Made by a program: the position numbers and the translations under genes
From: Acidovorax sp. sif1233
GTDB lineage: Bacteria > Pseudomonadota > Gammaproteobacteria > Burkholderiales > Burkholderiaceae_C
DNA: 64,000 nt
Direction: 5' to 3'
NCBI RefSeq assembly: GCF_019218755.1
Contig: NZ_JAHUWZ010000008.1
Location: 124,001 to 188,000, forward strand
Notes under the pieces: generated by a model
The model's database searches: none
What the model was told of the DNA's origin: nothing
Seen by the model: only the letters and a program-made list of their open reading frames with translations
In this document: piece by piece, positions 51,837 through 60,830 of the stretch
Layout of the letters: each line of letters starts with the position of its first letter
How positions within the stretch are numbered: position 1 is the first letter of the stretch

Positions 51837-52832
51837 TCAGTCGAGGGACACACTGGCGCTCTTGACGATGGCCTGCCAGCTTTTCAGGTCGTTGGCCAAC
51901 AAGGTGGCCAGTTCTGCCGGCGTGGAGGCGACGGGCTCCGCACCTTGTTCTTTCAAACTCCGCACGACGGCGGGGTCTACCAGCACTTCGTGAAGCGCCT
52001 GGTTCAGGCGGCCAAGGATCGGGGCAGGCAGCCCCTTGGGCGCAAAGACGCCGAACCAGGAGTCCACGACCATGTCTTTCAGGCCGCCCTCCCTGGCGGT
52101 GGGCAACTGAGAAAAGACAGGGGATCGCTGAGCGCCGGTGACGGCGATCGCTCGCAACTGGCCCGATTTGATGAAAGGCAGCGCGGTGGGTATGGTCGAA
52201 AACATGACCTGTGTCTGGCCCGCCATCAGATCCGTGAGCGCGGGAGCGGCGCCTTTGTAAGGCACATGGGTCATGGAAATGCCGGCCTGCTGCGACAGCA
52301 TTTCCCCCGCGAGGTGAAAGATGCTGCCGGGCCCGGCCGAACCATAGTTCACCTTGCCCGGATGGGCCTTCGCATAGGCCACCAGTTCAGGCAAGGTCTT
52401 GATCGGAAGTGTCGGGTTGACGACCACCACGTTGTTGACACGCGCCACGAGCGACACCGGATCGAAGCTGTTCACGGGATTCCAGGACAGCTTTTTATAC
52501 AGCGATGGATTGATCGCATTCGTTCCGTTGTAGCCCATCAGCAAGGTGTAGCCATCGGCCTTGGCGTTGGCGACTGCCGCCGCGCCGATGTTGCCGCCAG
52601 CACCGCCACGGTTGTCGACGATCACGGGTTGGCCCAGCTTCTTGCCCAAACCATCCGCCACGATGCGGCCGAGGATGTCGGTGGTCCCACCCGCCACGAA
52701 GGGCACCACGAGGGTGATGGGCTTGGTGGGGTAGTCCTGCGCACAGGCAAGTTGCGTGGCGAGCGGCAGTGCAACTGCCAGAGCGGCCTTGGCAGTCGCG
52801 GCGAGAACGGATCGGCGAGATGTAGCGGGCAT
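51837..52832 (-). CDS. Bug-family substrate-binding protein
   Basis: A 331-residue periplasmic binding protein. Signal MPATSRRSVLAATAKAA is twin-arginine type, ending near LACAQ. Landmarks ITLVVPFVAGGTTDILGR, VIVDNRGGAGGNIGAAAV, and HVPYKGAAPALTDLMAG. The ribosome-binding site AGGAGA lies immediately downstream of three 10-bp tandem repeats (52843-52872). Third gene after CaiB and MaoC genes, so its ligand is likely their organic-acid substrate. Confidence 0.9.
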   Translation of the reverse strand: MPATSRRSVLAATAKAALAVALPLATQLACAQDYPTKPITLVVPFVAGGTTDILGRIVADGLGKKLGQPVIVDNRGGAGGNIGAAAVANAKADGYTLLMGYNGTNAINPSLYKKLSWNPVNSFDPVSLVARVNNVVVVNPTLPIKTLPELVAYAKAHPGKVNYGSAGPGSIFHLAGEMLSQQAGISMTHVPYKGAAPALTDLMAGQTQVMFSTIPTALPFIKSGQLRAIAVTGAQRSPVFSQLPTAREGGLKDMVVDSWFGVFAPKGLPAPILGRLNQALHEVLVDPAVVRSLKEQGAEPVASTPAELATLLANDLKSWQAIVKSASVSLD

Positions 52833-52842
52833 GGTTGTCTCC

Positions 52843-52872
52843 TATGGATGTGTATGGATGTGTATGGATGTG
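52843..52872. repeat. Three perfect 10-bp tandem repeats in a 5' leader
   Basis: TATGGATGTG occurs three times without interruption on the plus strand (CACATCCATA on the minus), directly upstream of the AGGAG site of the Bug gene at 51837-52832. Unit length near one helical turn and a perfect array allow slipped-strand copy-number change. Confidence 0.8.
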
Positions 52873-52935
52873 GCGAGTCCTCGGGCCGCCAGGGGCGGCC
52901 CGTGCTCGGGTTTTCGCGAAAGTGGGAAAGGTCGC

Positions 52936-53820
52936 CTAGAACGACGCCTCGGCCTGCATGGACACCGCGCCGTCCGGCTGCGCAGTCCACAGCGTCAGGC
53001 CGTCGCCGCTGGGCGCCGCATTGACGGTCAGCGGGGTGCCAAGCAGGTTGGGCTGCACGCCGCGGTAGCGGAATTGCCGGAGCGGCCGTGTCCCCAGTCG
53101 TGCCGCCAGCTCCGCCAGGAGGGTGGCCTGCAGCGGTCCGTGCACGACCAGGTTGGCGTAGCCCTCGATGTTGCGGCAGTAGTCCAGGTCGTAGTGGATG
53201 CGATGGCCGTTGAAGGTGAGTGCCGAGTAGCGGAACAGCACCGTGGAGGTCGCCTCGAAAGGTTCGCTGTGGCTCGGTGCCGGCATGGCCACCGCGGCGG
53301 CGCGCGTCGTGCCAGGCGGCGTGGGTTGCTTGTAGACGATGTCGTGGTCTTCGGTGATCGCCACCGTTTGGCCATCGAGAATCTCGTGCCGCACCGTGAC
53401 GAAAACCAGGTCGCCGCTGCGGCCGCGCTTGTGCTCGACCGAGGTGATGGCGGAGCGCTTGCGCACCGTAGTGCCCAGCGCCACCGGTGCGTGGAACGCG
53501 AGGCGACCGCCTGCCCACATCCGGTTCGCCAGGGGCACCGGAGGCAAGAACCCGCCCCGGGCCGGATGGCCATCGCGGCCGAGTTCGCTGGCGGGAAGCC
53601 CTTCCAGGAAATACAGCCAATGCCACAACGGCGGCAGCGGCGTGCCTTCGGCGAATTGCGCCTGCGGCAGCCCCAGCGTTGCGGCCATGAGGCGGGCATG
53701 GCGTACCGACAGCGTGTCTTCTGCGACAGACTCCCGGCCCATCCAGGTTCGAAGGAAATCCAGATCGATGGCGCTGCCATCCGAGGTGTTCAGTGTGCTC
53801 ATGGAGTGATCTCGTGTCAT
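52936..53820 (-). CDS. MaoC-type hydratase, mesaconyl-C4-CoA hydratase-like
   Basis: A 294-residue double-hot-dog enzyme. The N-terminal FAS1-like dehydratase half contains TLSVRHARLMAATLG and PPLWHWLYFL; the C-terminal half has the hydratase signature FRYSALTFNGHRIHYDLDY (Asp/His catalytic pair) and NLVVHGPLQATLLAEL. This matches fumarase-like MaoC enzymes such as mesaconyl-C4-CoA hydratase and itaconyl-CoA hydratase. The start overlaps the CaiB stop as ATGA; an internal ATG at 53802 is an alternative. With CaiB it suggests CoA activation and hydration of a C4-C5 unsaturated diacid. Confidence 0.82.
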   Translation of the reverse strand: MTRDHSMSTLNTSDGSAIDLDFLRTWMGRESVAEDTLSVRHARLMAATLGLPQAQFAEGTPLPPLWHWLYFLEGLPASELGRDGHPARGGFLPPVPLANRMWAGGRLAFHAPVALGTTVRKRSAITSVEHKRGRSGDLVFVTVRHEILDGQTVAITEDHDIVYKQPTPPGTTRAAAVAMPAPSHSEPFEATSTVLFRYSALTFNGHRIHYDLDYCRNIEGYANLVVHGPLQATLLAELAARLGTRPLRQFRYRGVQPNLLGTPLTVNAAPSGDGLTLWTAQPDGAVSMQAEASF

Positions 53821-54989
53821 GCGGCAAGGAATTCGGCGCGCACGGCGGCGCCGTGCTGGTCCAGACCTGGCGCGGCCGTGAAGCGCCCGCTGTCCCAGGG
53901 GGCGCGGACGGGCGGTGCGACCAGGTCGAGTTCCTTGTCGCCGACAGCCATGGGCCAGGTGCGCAACGCGGGGTGCCGGGCCATATCGGCAACGGATCGC
54001 ACCTGGCCGTAGGCGGTGTTGGCGACCTGCAACTGCTGCAAGGCCTGCGCAAGATCCAGTTCAGCGAACCTCTGGGCGATGAGTGCGTTGAGTTCCAGGC
54101 GGTTCTGCACACGCAGGTAGTTGCTGCTGAAACGCTCGTCCTGCGCCAGCGCGCCCTGCCCCAGGAAGGATTCGCAGAAGTTGCGCCATTCGCGCTCGTT
54201 CTGGATGCTGATGACCACGCTGCCACCATCGCGCGTGGCGTAGGCCCCGTAGGGGGCAATGGAGGGGTGCTGCAAACCCTGGCGCGTGGGAGCGCCGGCA
54301 CCGTAGATCGCGTGCACGTAAGGCACCGTCATCCAGTCGGCGGCGCCATCGAAGAGCGAGACGGAGATGCCGCAACCCTTGCCGGTGCGTGCGCGTGAAG
54401 CCAGGGCGGAGAGGATGCCGATCGTCGCATTGAGGCCGGCACCGATGTCGCAGATCGACACGCCAATGCGACCGCACGCCTCGGGGGAGCCAGTGATGCC
54501 CGCCAGGCCGCTCTCGCATTGCACCAGCAGGTCATAGGCCTTGAGCGTGCTGGCGGGCCCCTCGGCGCCATAGCCGCTGATGTCGCAGGTGATGAGCCGG
54601 GGGTGGCGCACGCGCAGTGCGTCGCTGTCGAGCCCGGCGCGGGCCAGCGCCCCCGGAGCGAGGTTCTGCACGAAGACATCGGCCTTCGCCAGCAAGGCGT
54701 CGAGCACCGCGCGGTCATGCGGCTGCTTGAAGTCCAGCGCCACGGATTCCTTCCCGCGGTTGGTCCAGACGAAGTACGAGGCCTCGCCGTTGGCCGCACG
54801 GTCGTAGCCACGCGCGAAGTCGCCTTCGGGGCGTTCGATCTTGATGACCCGTGCGCCCATCTCGGCCAGCCTGCACGTTGCGAGCGGTGCCGCCAGGGCT
54901 TGCTCCATGGCCACGACAAGAAGACCTTCGAACGGTTTTTTTGAAGGGGCGGTCGACGCCAAGGAGGTTGAAAGCAGTTCGGTGTTCAT
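53817..54989 (-). CDS. CaiB/BaiF-family CoA-transferase
   Basis: A 390-residue class-III CoA-transferase that moves CoA from a donor such as succinyl-CoA to an organic acid. Motifs include GLLVVAMEQALAAPLATCRL, GARVIKIERPEGDFARGYD, FKQPHDRAVLDALL, and the catalytic aspartate in LKAYDLLVQCESGLAG. It is first in an operon with the hydratase and the Bug gene and is divergent from the LysR regulator, across 124 bp with an AGTTTCAAACT palindrome (54997-55007). Confidence 0.9.
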   Translation of the reverse strand: MNTELLSTSLASTAPSKKPFEGLLVVAMEQALAAPLATCRLAEMGARVIKIERPEGDFARGYDRAANGEASYFVWTNRGKESVALDFKQPHDRAVLDALLAKADVFVQNLAPGALARAGLDSDALRVRHPRLITCDISGYGAEGPASTLKAYDLLVQCESGLAGITGSPEACGRIGVSICDIGAGLNATIGILSALASRARTGKGCGISVSLFDGAADWMTVPYVHAIYGAGAPTRQGLQHPSIAPYGAYATRDGGSVVISIQNEREWRNFCESFLGQGALAQDERFSSNYLRVQNRLELNALIAQRFAELDLAQALQQLQVANTAYGQVRSVADMARHPALRTWPMAVGDKELDLVAPPVRAPWDSGRFTAAPGLDQHGAAVRAEFLAA

Positions 54990-55113
54990 AGGCCGAAGTT
55001 TCAAACTCTGCGCCTCTGCCAACAAGCGAGTTTTTCCAAACCCAGCCTTCGTCTCGCGCGAACGCTCTTTGTACATACTAGGCGCTACTGAAGCTCCTGT
55101 GCGGGATCAATTC
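54990..55113. promoter_or_regulatory. LysR/CaiB divergent promoter region
   Basis: 124 bp with a perfect palindrome AGTTTCAAACT at 54997-55007, close to the CaiB start, and a TACATACT box (55072-55079) at -10-like position for the LysR gene. A LysR-type binding site is expected here. Confidence 0.4.
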
Positions 55114-56007
55114 ATGCGCTACGACTTGATGGATCTGAGAGTGTTTCTGGCCGTGGCCGATGCACAGAATCTCTCCCGCGGCGCCGCCCGCTGTTTTCTG
55201 GCACCGTCTTCAGCCAGCCTGCGCCTCAGGGAGCTTGAGGAAGCCGTCGGGACACCACTCTTCAAACGCCATGCCCGCGGAATGGAACTCACGCCGGCTG
55301 GAGCCGTCATGCTGGAACACGCCCGCCGGTGTATTGCTCAGCTCGAACAGATGCATGCCGACCTGGCGCCATTCGCTGATGGAATTCGAGGCCACATCAC
55401 CCTGTTCGCCAACAACAATGCCATCAGCAGTCACCTGCCTGGCGATCTGGCGCGATTCTTCGCGCGCCATCCATCGGTGCGCATCACCCTGGAGGAGCGG
55501 CCGAGCCTGGACATCGTGACAGCCGTCATGGCAGGGCGCGCCGATCTCGGGGTCGTGGCCGTCGAACAACCGCACTCGGAACTGCGCTACCTGCCTTACC
55601 GAGAAGACGAACTGATTTTGCTCGTGCCACGTTCCAGCCCGCTGGCGGGACGCGGCAGCATCAATTTCGGCGCGTGCCTGAGTGAGCCTTTCGTCAGCCT
55701 TCAGTCCGGCATGGCCCTGCACACATTTCTGGCCAATCACGCGGTGGCGCTGGGCGGCAAATTGGATATCCGGGTGCAGGTATCGGGCTACCGCGCCATC
55801 GCGCAGCTCGTGGCCTCCGGGGCTGGCATCGGCGTCGTGCCACGCTCAGCGCTCCAGGATGCTGACCTGCAGCACCTGGCAGTGCTTGATATCAAGGAAA
55901 CCTGGGCCATGCGCCATCTGCAGATATGCCTTCGGGAGCAGACCCTGCGCAGCCCTTTCGTTGCGCAGTTCATCGACACACTGTGCGAAGGAAACGCAAG
56001 CTCCTGA
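55114..56007 (+). CDS. LysR-family regulator of the CaiB/MaoC/Bug operon
   Basis: A 297-residue activator/repressor. Winged helix (LMDLRVFLAVADAQNLSRGA, then ASLRLRELEEAVGTPLFKRH, about 5-60) and a periplasmic-binding-like co-inducer domain. Divergent position indicates control of the CaiB operon, with the pathway acid or CoA ester as likely inducer (inference). ATG 55114 is chosen; the frame is open to 54841 without a better start. Confidence 0.9.
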   Translation: MRYDLMDLRVFLAVADAQNLSRGAARCFLAPSSASLRLRELEEAVGTPLFKRHARGMELTPAGAVMLEHARRCIAQLEQMHADLAPFADGIRGHITLFANNNAISSHLPGDLARFFARHPSVRITLEERPSLDIVTAVMAGRADLGVVAVEQPHSELRYLPYREDELILLVPRSSPLAGRGSINFGACLSEPFVSLQSGMALHTFLANHAVALGGKLDIRVQVSGYRAIAQLVASGAGIGVVPRSALQDADLQHLAVLDIKETWAMRHLQICLREQTLRSPFVAQFIDTLCEGNASS

Positions 56008-56032
56008 TCACGGGCACCCGGCGGCCACGGGT

Positions 56033-56452
56033 TCATGCATGCTGGACACTGTCCAAGCGACTGCTCAATGTGACCTGGCGGTGGCCAGCCCGGCCGCAGT
56101 TCTCATGGATGTTGCCGGAAGGCCTTGGCGCAGACACGGCGTCAGCGACCATCTGGTCCAGTTTCACGAGCAGCTCTTGCGAAGTGGTTGCGACGATGTG
56201 CCCGGCATCGGTCGGTACCAGCCCCCCCTTGCGGCGATAGAAGAGCACAACGCCCAGGCGCTCCTCAAGAATCCTCAAGCGACGGCTGGCACACATGACC
56301 GACATGTGGCACAGCGGAGACGCATGCCTCAACGAACCTGTTTGCGCGCAGGCGACCACCAGCCGCAGGGACAACAGGTCCAGCCGAGCCATGTTGGTGG
56401 AGGGCGCCGACACCTTCTTCACCGATGCGACTTCATTCGCATTGCGCGACAT
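56033..56452 (-). pseudogene. Truncated LysR-family regulator remnant
   Basis: 139 residues that begin with a normal LysR helix-turn-helix (LDLLSLRLVVACAQTGSLRH, then ASRRLRILEERLGVVLFYRR) but end soon after the linker helix with no co-inducer domain. The last 25 residues look unlike LysR sequence. Most likely a 3'-truncated regulator left over from the neighbouring glycerate-kinase cluster. It could still be expressed as a DNA-binding fragment. Confidence 0.65.
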
Positions 56453-56578
56453 TCACGCCGCATCCAGGGCTGTTTCGCGGGCAGCGCGCATGCATGGCGC
56501 CTGGCGCGCGCCCCACGCCGAAAATGCGGATGGCATATCTCATGGCTCCGTTCAACGGGAAAGGGCACTCCAGGACCT

Positions 56579-57886
56579 CTACAGAATCAACAACGCTCGG
56601 AAGTCATTGACATTGGTATGGGTGGGCCCGGTGACGAAAAGATCCCCGAGCGCCGAGAAGTAGCCGTACGCGTCATTTCTCTCCAGGTGATCGGCCAGCG
56701 TGAGGCCAGCCCCGCGGCCACGGGCGATCGTGTCGGGCATCACGAAGGCCCCCGCGTTGTCTTCAACACCATCGATTCCATCGGTGTCGGCTGCCAGCGC
56801 CCAAACGCCTGGCTCCCCCTGAAGAGCGTGGGCTAGCCCCATGCAGAACTCTCCCGCTCTCCCACCTCGGCCACGCAGGCTGCCAGCAGGTTGGGACCTG
56901 ACCGTGACCGTGGTCTCTCCGCCAGAGAGCAGCAGCAACGGGCTCGTTCTGGAGTTGCCATCGCGCAGGGCATATCTTGCCAACGCAGCATGCACTTTGC
57001 CTACCTCCCGCGACTCGCCCTCGATGTCGTCGGAGAGGATGCGCGTCTCCATGCCCAGGCGGCGCGCTTCCTCGGCGGCTGCCAGCAATGATTCGTGGGG
57101 CGTGGCAATGAGGTGCACGCTGTTCCGCGCAAAACGCTTGTCTCCCGGCTTTGGGGTTTCCAGCTTTCCCTCGGCCAGGGCTGCGTGGACCGCCTCAGGC
57201 ACCGCGATGGAGTAGCGGGCCAGGATGTCGAGTGCGTCACGACAGGAGGTGGCGTCCTCCACCGTGGGGCCGCTGGCGATGACCGAAACGTCGTCGCCGG
57301 GCACGTCGCTGATCGCGAGGGTGACGACCTGCGCGGGCCAGCATGCCGCAGCCAGCTGCCCGCCCTTGAGGCGCGACAGGTGTTTGCGGACACAGTTCAT
57401 CTCCCGGATGTCGGCGCCACTTTCCAGCAGCTCCTTGTTGATGCGTTGCTTGTCGGCCAGATCGAGTCCGGCGACCGGGAGGGTGAGCAGCGCCGAGCCA
57501 CCACCCGATATCAGGCAGACCACGAGGTCGTCCTCGCAGAGGCCCCGGGTCATTGCATGGATGCGCACGGCGGCGGTCCGGCTTGCTTCGTCAGGTACGG
57601 GATGAGAGGCTTCCATGATCTCTATGCGTTCCGGCAATCCCTTCGGGCGCGGCGGGGTGTGGCCATATCGCGTGACCACCAGCCCGCTCATTGGCGCACC
57701 CTCGGGCCACGCCGCCTCCAACGCGTGCGCCATCGCCCCTGCTGCCTTTCCGGCTCCCAACACCAGCGTGCGGCCTTTCGGGGCAGGAGGTAGATGGGCC
57801 GCCAAGGTCTCCGACGGCTGTGCGCGCCGCACCGCCACCCTGAAGAGGCGCTCAAGAAGCGCTCGGGGGTCGGCAATCGGGTTCAC
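56579..57886 (-). CDS. ttuD: Glycerate kinase, TtuD/GckA (MOFRL) type
   Basis: A 435-residue glycerate 2-kinase that phosphorylates D-glycerate to 2-phosphoglycerate. N-terminal nucleotide fold with LVLGAGKAAGAMAHALE and CLISGGGSALLTLP; C-terminal MOFRL domain with ALAADTDGIDGVEDNAGAF. The start is GTG 57886, overlapping the upstream dehydrogenase stop as GTGA, so the two enzymes convert hydroxypyruvate to glycerate to 2-PG in one coupled unit. Confidence 0.9.
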   Translation of the reverse strand: MNPIADPRALLERLFRVAVRRAQPSETLAAHLPPAPKGRTLVLGAGKAAGAMAHALEAAWPEGAPMSGLVVTRYGHTPPRPKGLPERIEIMEASHPVPDEASRTAAVRIHAMTRGLCEDDLVVCLISGGGSALLTLPVAGLDLADKQRINKELLESGADIREMNCVRKHLSRLKGGQLAAACWPAQVVTLAISDVPGDDVSVIASGPTVEDATSCRDALDILARYSIAVPEAVHAALAEGKLETPKPGDKRFARNSVHLIATPHESLLAAAEEARRLGMETRILSDDIEGESREVGKVHAALARYALRDGNSRTSPLLLLSGGETTVTVRSQPAGSLRGRGGRAGEFCMGLAHALQGEPGVWALAADTDGIDGVEDNAGAFVMPDTIARGRGAGLTLADHLERNDAYGYFSALGDLFVTGPTHTNVNDFRALLIL

Positions 57887-58845
57887 GCTGCAGTCCCCAC
57901 CACGTTGACGGGCTCACCACGGACAAACGCCTCCAGGTTGTCGACGAGCTGGTCTGCAAGGCCCTGGATGGCTTCCTGGGAAGCCCAGGCGACGTGCGGG
58001 GTCAGGATGAAGTTCGGCAGGTCCAGGAGCGCCATGAAGGGGTGGTCGGCTGGCGGCGGCTCGGCGGAGACGACGTCGAACGCCGCTCCGGAAATCTGCC
58101 CGCCGCGCAGGGCGGCGGCCAACGCTGCCTCGTCCACCAGGCCGCCCCGTGCCGTGTTGACGATGAGCGGCTTGCGCGCCATCTTGGCGAACTCTTCGGC
58201 GCCCAGCATGTTGTGGCTCTGAGCGTTCAGCGGGCAATGGAGCGTGATGATGTCGGAACGCGCAAGGACGTCGTCGAATGGGGTGTAGAGGCTGCCCTGG
58301 CCAGAACGGCCCTTGAAGGCCGAGAAGAGCACCTTCATGCCGAGCGCGCGCCCGATGGCCGCCACCGCATTGCCAAGCACGCCGTCGCCCACGATGCCCA
58401 ACGTGGAGCCGGCGAGGTCGCGCACGGGGTAGTCGAAGTAGCAGAACTGGCCTGACTGCTGCCACCGGCCAGCCTTCACCGATTCCCGGTAGGCACAGAT
58501 GCTCCGCCGGAGCGCGAACATCAGCGCAAAGGTGTGCTCGGGAACTGTGTTTCCAGCGTAGTTGCGGATGTTGGTGACCGTGATGCCATGCTGGGCGCAT
58601 GCCTTCAAGTCGATGTTGTCGGTTCCGGTGGCCGCCACGGCCACCAGCTTCAGCCTGGATGCCTGCTGCAGGGCCTGGGCGCCGAGCTTCACCTTGTTGG
58701 TGATGACGATGTCGGCGTCCGCGATGCGCTGCGCCACCTCGCCAGGCTGCGTGTTTTCGTAGCTCACGAGCTCATGCTCGAACAAAGGTGCGCGCAGAGT
58801 GGTGTCAGGGGACAGCGTGGAACGGTCAAGGAATGCAATCTTCAT
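57883..58845 (-). CDS. D-2-hydroxyacid dehydrogenase (glyoxylate/hydroxypyruvate reductase)
   Basis: A 320-residue NAD(P)-dependent reductase. Nucleotide motif LGIVGDGVLGNAVAAIG, catalytic arginine in NTARGGLVDEAAL, Glu in EPPPADHP and His in TPHVAWASQEA. It reduces hydroxypyruvate or glyoxylate. It heads the pair with glycerate kinase and begins a new transcript after the terminator at 58901-58936. Confidence 0.9.
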   Translation of the reverse strand: MKIAFLDRSTLSPDTTLRAPLFEHELVSYENTQPGEVAQRIADADIVITNKVKLGAQALQQASRLKLVAVAATGTDNIDLKACAQHGITVTNIRNYAGNTVPEHTFALMFALRRSICAYRESVKAGRWQQSGQFCYFDYPVRDLAGSTLGIVGDGVLGNAVAAIGRALGMKVLFSAFKGRSGQGSLYTPFDDVLARSDIITLHCPLNAQSHNMLGAEEFAKMARKPLIVNTARGGLVDEAALAAALRGGQISGAAFDVVSAEPPPADHPFMALLDLPNFILTPHVAWASQEAIQGLADQLVDNLEAFVRGEPVNVVGTAA

Positions 58846-58900
58846 GGCGGTCCTGGCAGCGGCCAGCTTAGTAGTGGAGGCGAATAGGAATGTGGAAACG

Positions 58901-58936
58901 CAAAAATCAGCTGTCCCCCATTGCAGGGACAGCTGA
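58901..58936 (-). terminator. Intrinsic terminator of the upstream Bug transcript
   Basis: On the minus strand TCAGCTGTCCC and GGGACAGCTGA (58936-58926 and 58917-58907) form a perfect 11-bp stem followed by UUUUUG (58906-58901). It lies just after the Bug stop at 58968 and separates it from the hydroxyacid dehydrogenase gene. Confidence 0.85.
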
Positions 58937-58967
58937 CGAGAGGGTCTACGTCGAGAGAGGCAAAGGT

Positions 58968-59936
58968 CTAGTCAACAACCGCCCCCGACGCCTTGACGAT
59001 GGGTGCCCATCGGGCAATGTCTTCCTGCAGCAGCTGCGCAAGCCGTGTCGCCCCCCCGCTCAGCGGCTCGACGCCTGCAACCTTGAATCGCTCCAGCACA
59101 TCGGGGGCGGCGACCGCGGCGGTGACCCATTGGGTCAGCTGGGATACCACGGGTGCTGGCGTGCCACGTGCCGCGAACAGGCCTACCCAGAGGTCTCCGA
59201 CGTAGCCAGGAACCACTTCGCTGATGGAGGGCACGTCGGGAAGCGCGGGAGACCGCTTGGCGGAACTCACGCCCAGGGCGCGCAGCTTGCCGCTCTTGAT
59301 GAACTCGATGCACGAGGGCAGGCTGGCGAAGGCCACGGGGACCTGTCCACCCATGACGTCGGTCAACGCAGGTGCCACACCGCGGTACGGAACATGCTGC
59401 AGCGGCACGCCCGTGCTCGTGGAAAGCATGGCCCCCAGGAGGTGGTTCAGCGAGCCGTTGCCCGCGGAGGCGTACTGAATCTCTTCCTTGCTGGCGCGAG
59501 CCACCTTGATGAAATCGGCCAGGTTCCTGGCGGGAAAGGATGCATTCACCACCAACACGTTGGGCACGACGCCCACGGGGGCGATGGGCTCGAAGTCCTT
59601 GACCGGGTCGAATGGCACCTTTTTATACAAGGCAGGGTTGATGGCCTGTGTGCTGCTGATGGTCAACAGCAAGGTGTAGCCATCCTTGGGCGCGCGCGCA
59701 GCGAAATCGGTGCCGATGTTCCCGCCGGCGCCGGGACGGTTGTCCACGATGATCCGCTGGTTGCTCAGCTCGCTCAGCTTCTGGGCCAGGATGCGGCCGA
59801 CCGTGTCGTTGGTGCCACCGGGCGCCTGCGGCACGACGATGGTCACCGGCTTGGACGGGTATGTATCGGCAAAGGCATTCAAGCCCAGCAGGCCCGTTGC
59901 GGCCAGGACGCTGAACTCGCGGCGTGTTGGATTCAT
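58968..59936 (-). CDS. Bug-family substrate-binding protein
   Basis: A 322-residue periplasmic binding protein. Signal MNPTRREFSVLAATGLLG is twin-arginine type, ending near AFADT. Landmarks VTIVVPQAPGGTNDTVGR, RIIVDNRPGAGGNIGTDF and HVPYRGVAPALTDVMGG. It is the last gene after CaiB and CitE-type genes, so it probably binds the acid those enzymes process. A terminator follows. Confidence 0.9.
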   Translation of the reverse strand: MNPTRREFSVLAATGLLGLNAFADTYPSKPVTIVVPQAPGGTNDTVGRILAQKLSELSNQRIIVDNRPGAGGNIGTDFAARAPKDGYTLLLTISSTQAINPALYKKVPFDPVKDFEPIAPVGVVPNVLVVNASFPARNLADFIKVARASKEEIQYASAGNGSLNHLLGAMLSTSTGVPLQHVPYRGVAPALTDVMGGQVPVAFASLPSCIEFIKSGKLRALGVSSAKRSPALPDVPSISEVVPGYVGDLWVGLFAARGTPAPVVSQLTQWVTAAVAAPDVLERFKVAGVEPLSGGATRLAQLLQEDIARWAPIVKASGAVVD

Positions 59937-59974
59937 GGTTGTCTCCTGTATTTCTGGTGTGGGGAACGGGGTTC

Positions 59975-60826
59975 CTAGAGCTGCGCGAGCAGCTCCTGGG
60001 CACGGAGGTACACGGGCTTGTCGACCATGGCTTCATCGAGCTTGATGGCTCCTTCTCCGCGGGCGAACGCCTCGTCAAAGGCATCCACCACTCGCTGGGC
60101 CCGCTGGATTTCGTCGGCGGTCGGCGTGTAGCACTCGTTGACCACATCGACGAACTTGGGGTGCACGACGACGGCCCCCCGAAATCCCAGCCCGCGGGCA
60201 CGCAGCACCACGGCACTGAAGTCCTCGGGAGTACCAAGCTCGGCAATCGATGCAATGAAGCCGATGGGTTGGATCCGGGCCGCACGTGCCGCGGTCAGGA
60301 CGGCCATGCTGGGATAGAGCAATGCGTCGGCGGTCGGGAGGCCTCTGCAATCGAGCGAGTAGTCCTCACTGCCGAGCATCATCCCCATCACGCGGGGCGA
60401 AGACGCCGCGATGTCGTGGAGATGCGGCAAGGCCGCCGCGCTTTCAATCTGCAGGAGAAAGCGCACATGCCCCGGTGGCACCGACGCCGCTGCTTCCAGG
60501 TCCGTGACCATCTGCGCGATGATCTGAACGTCGCGTGCATGCTCCACCTTCGGGAGCACGATGATGTCCAGGCCGGGCAACACCGCGGATTTCAGGTCCA
60601 CGACCGCGGTGAGCCAGTCGCCGTTGATGCGCACGGCGGCCAGCTTGTTCACCGCCTTCAGACGGCCCATCGAATCCGCGAGCCGCTCACGGGCAACCGG
60701 TCGCTGGGAAGGGTGGGTTCCATCCTCGAGGTCCAGGATGACAGCGTCGCTGGACTTGGTGACGGCGCTCCGCAGCAGCTTCTCATTGGCTGCCGGAACG
60801 AAGAGGAAAGAGCGGACAGTTTTCAT
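59975..60826 (-). CDS. HpcH/CitE-family beta-hydroxyacyl-CoA lyase
   Basis: A 283-residue Mg-dependent TIM-barrel lyase related to CitE, malyl-CoA and citramalyl-CoA lyases. Motifs: RSFLFVPAANEKLLRSAV, ILDLEDGTHPSQRPVAR, IVLPKVEHARDVQ, RFLLQIESAAALPHLHDI (Mg-binding Glu) and MLGSEDYSLDCRGLPT (Mg-binding Asp). It should cleave a beta-hydroxyacyl-CoA to an acyl-CoA and a 2-oxoacid. ATG 60826 follows the CaiB stop by four bases. Downstream glycerate metabolism suggests glyoxylate or pyruvate products. Confidence 0.87.
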   Translation of the reverse strand: MKTVRSFLFVPAANEKLLRSAVTKSSDAVILDLEDGTHPSQRPVARERLADSMGRLKAVNKLAAVRINGDWLTAVVDLKSAVLPGLDIIVLPKVEHARDVQIIAQMVTDLEAAASVPPGHVRFLLQIESAAALPHLHDIAASSPRVMGMMLGSEDYSLDCRGLPTADALLYPSMAVLTAARAARIQPIGFIASIAELGTPEDFSAVVLRARGLGFRGAVVVHPKFVDVVNECYTPTADEIQRAQRVVDAFDEAFARGEGAIKLDEAMVDKPVYLRAQELLAQL

Positions 60827-60830
60827 GGCA

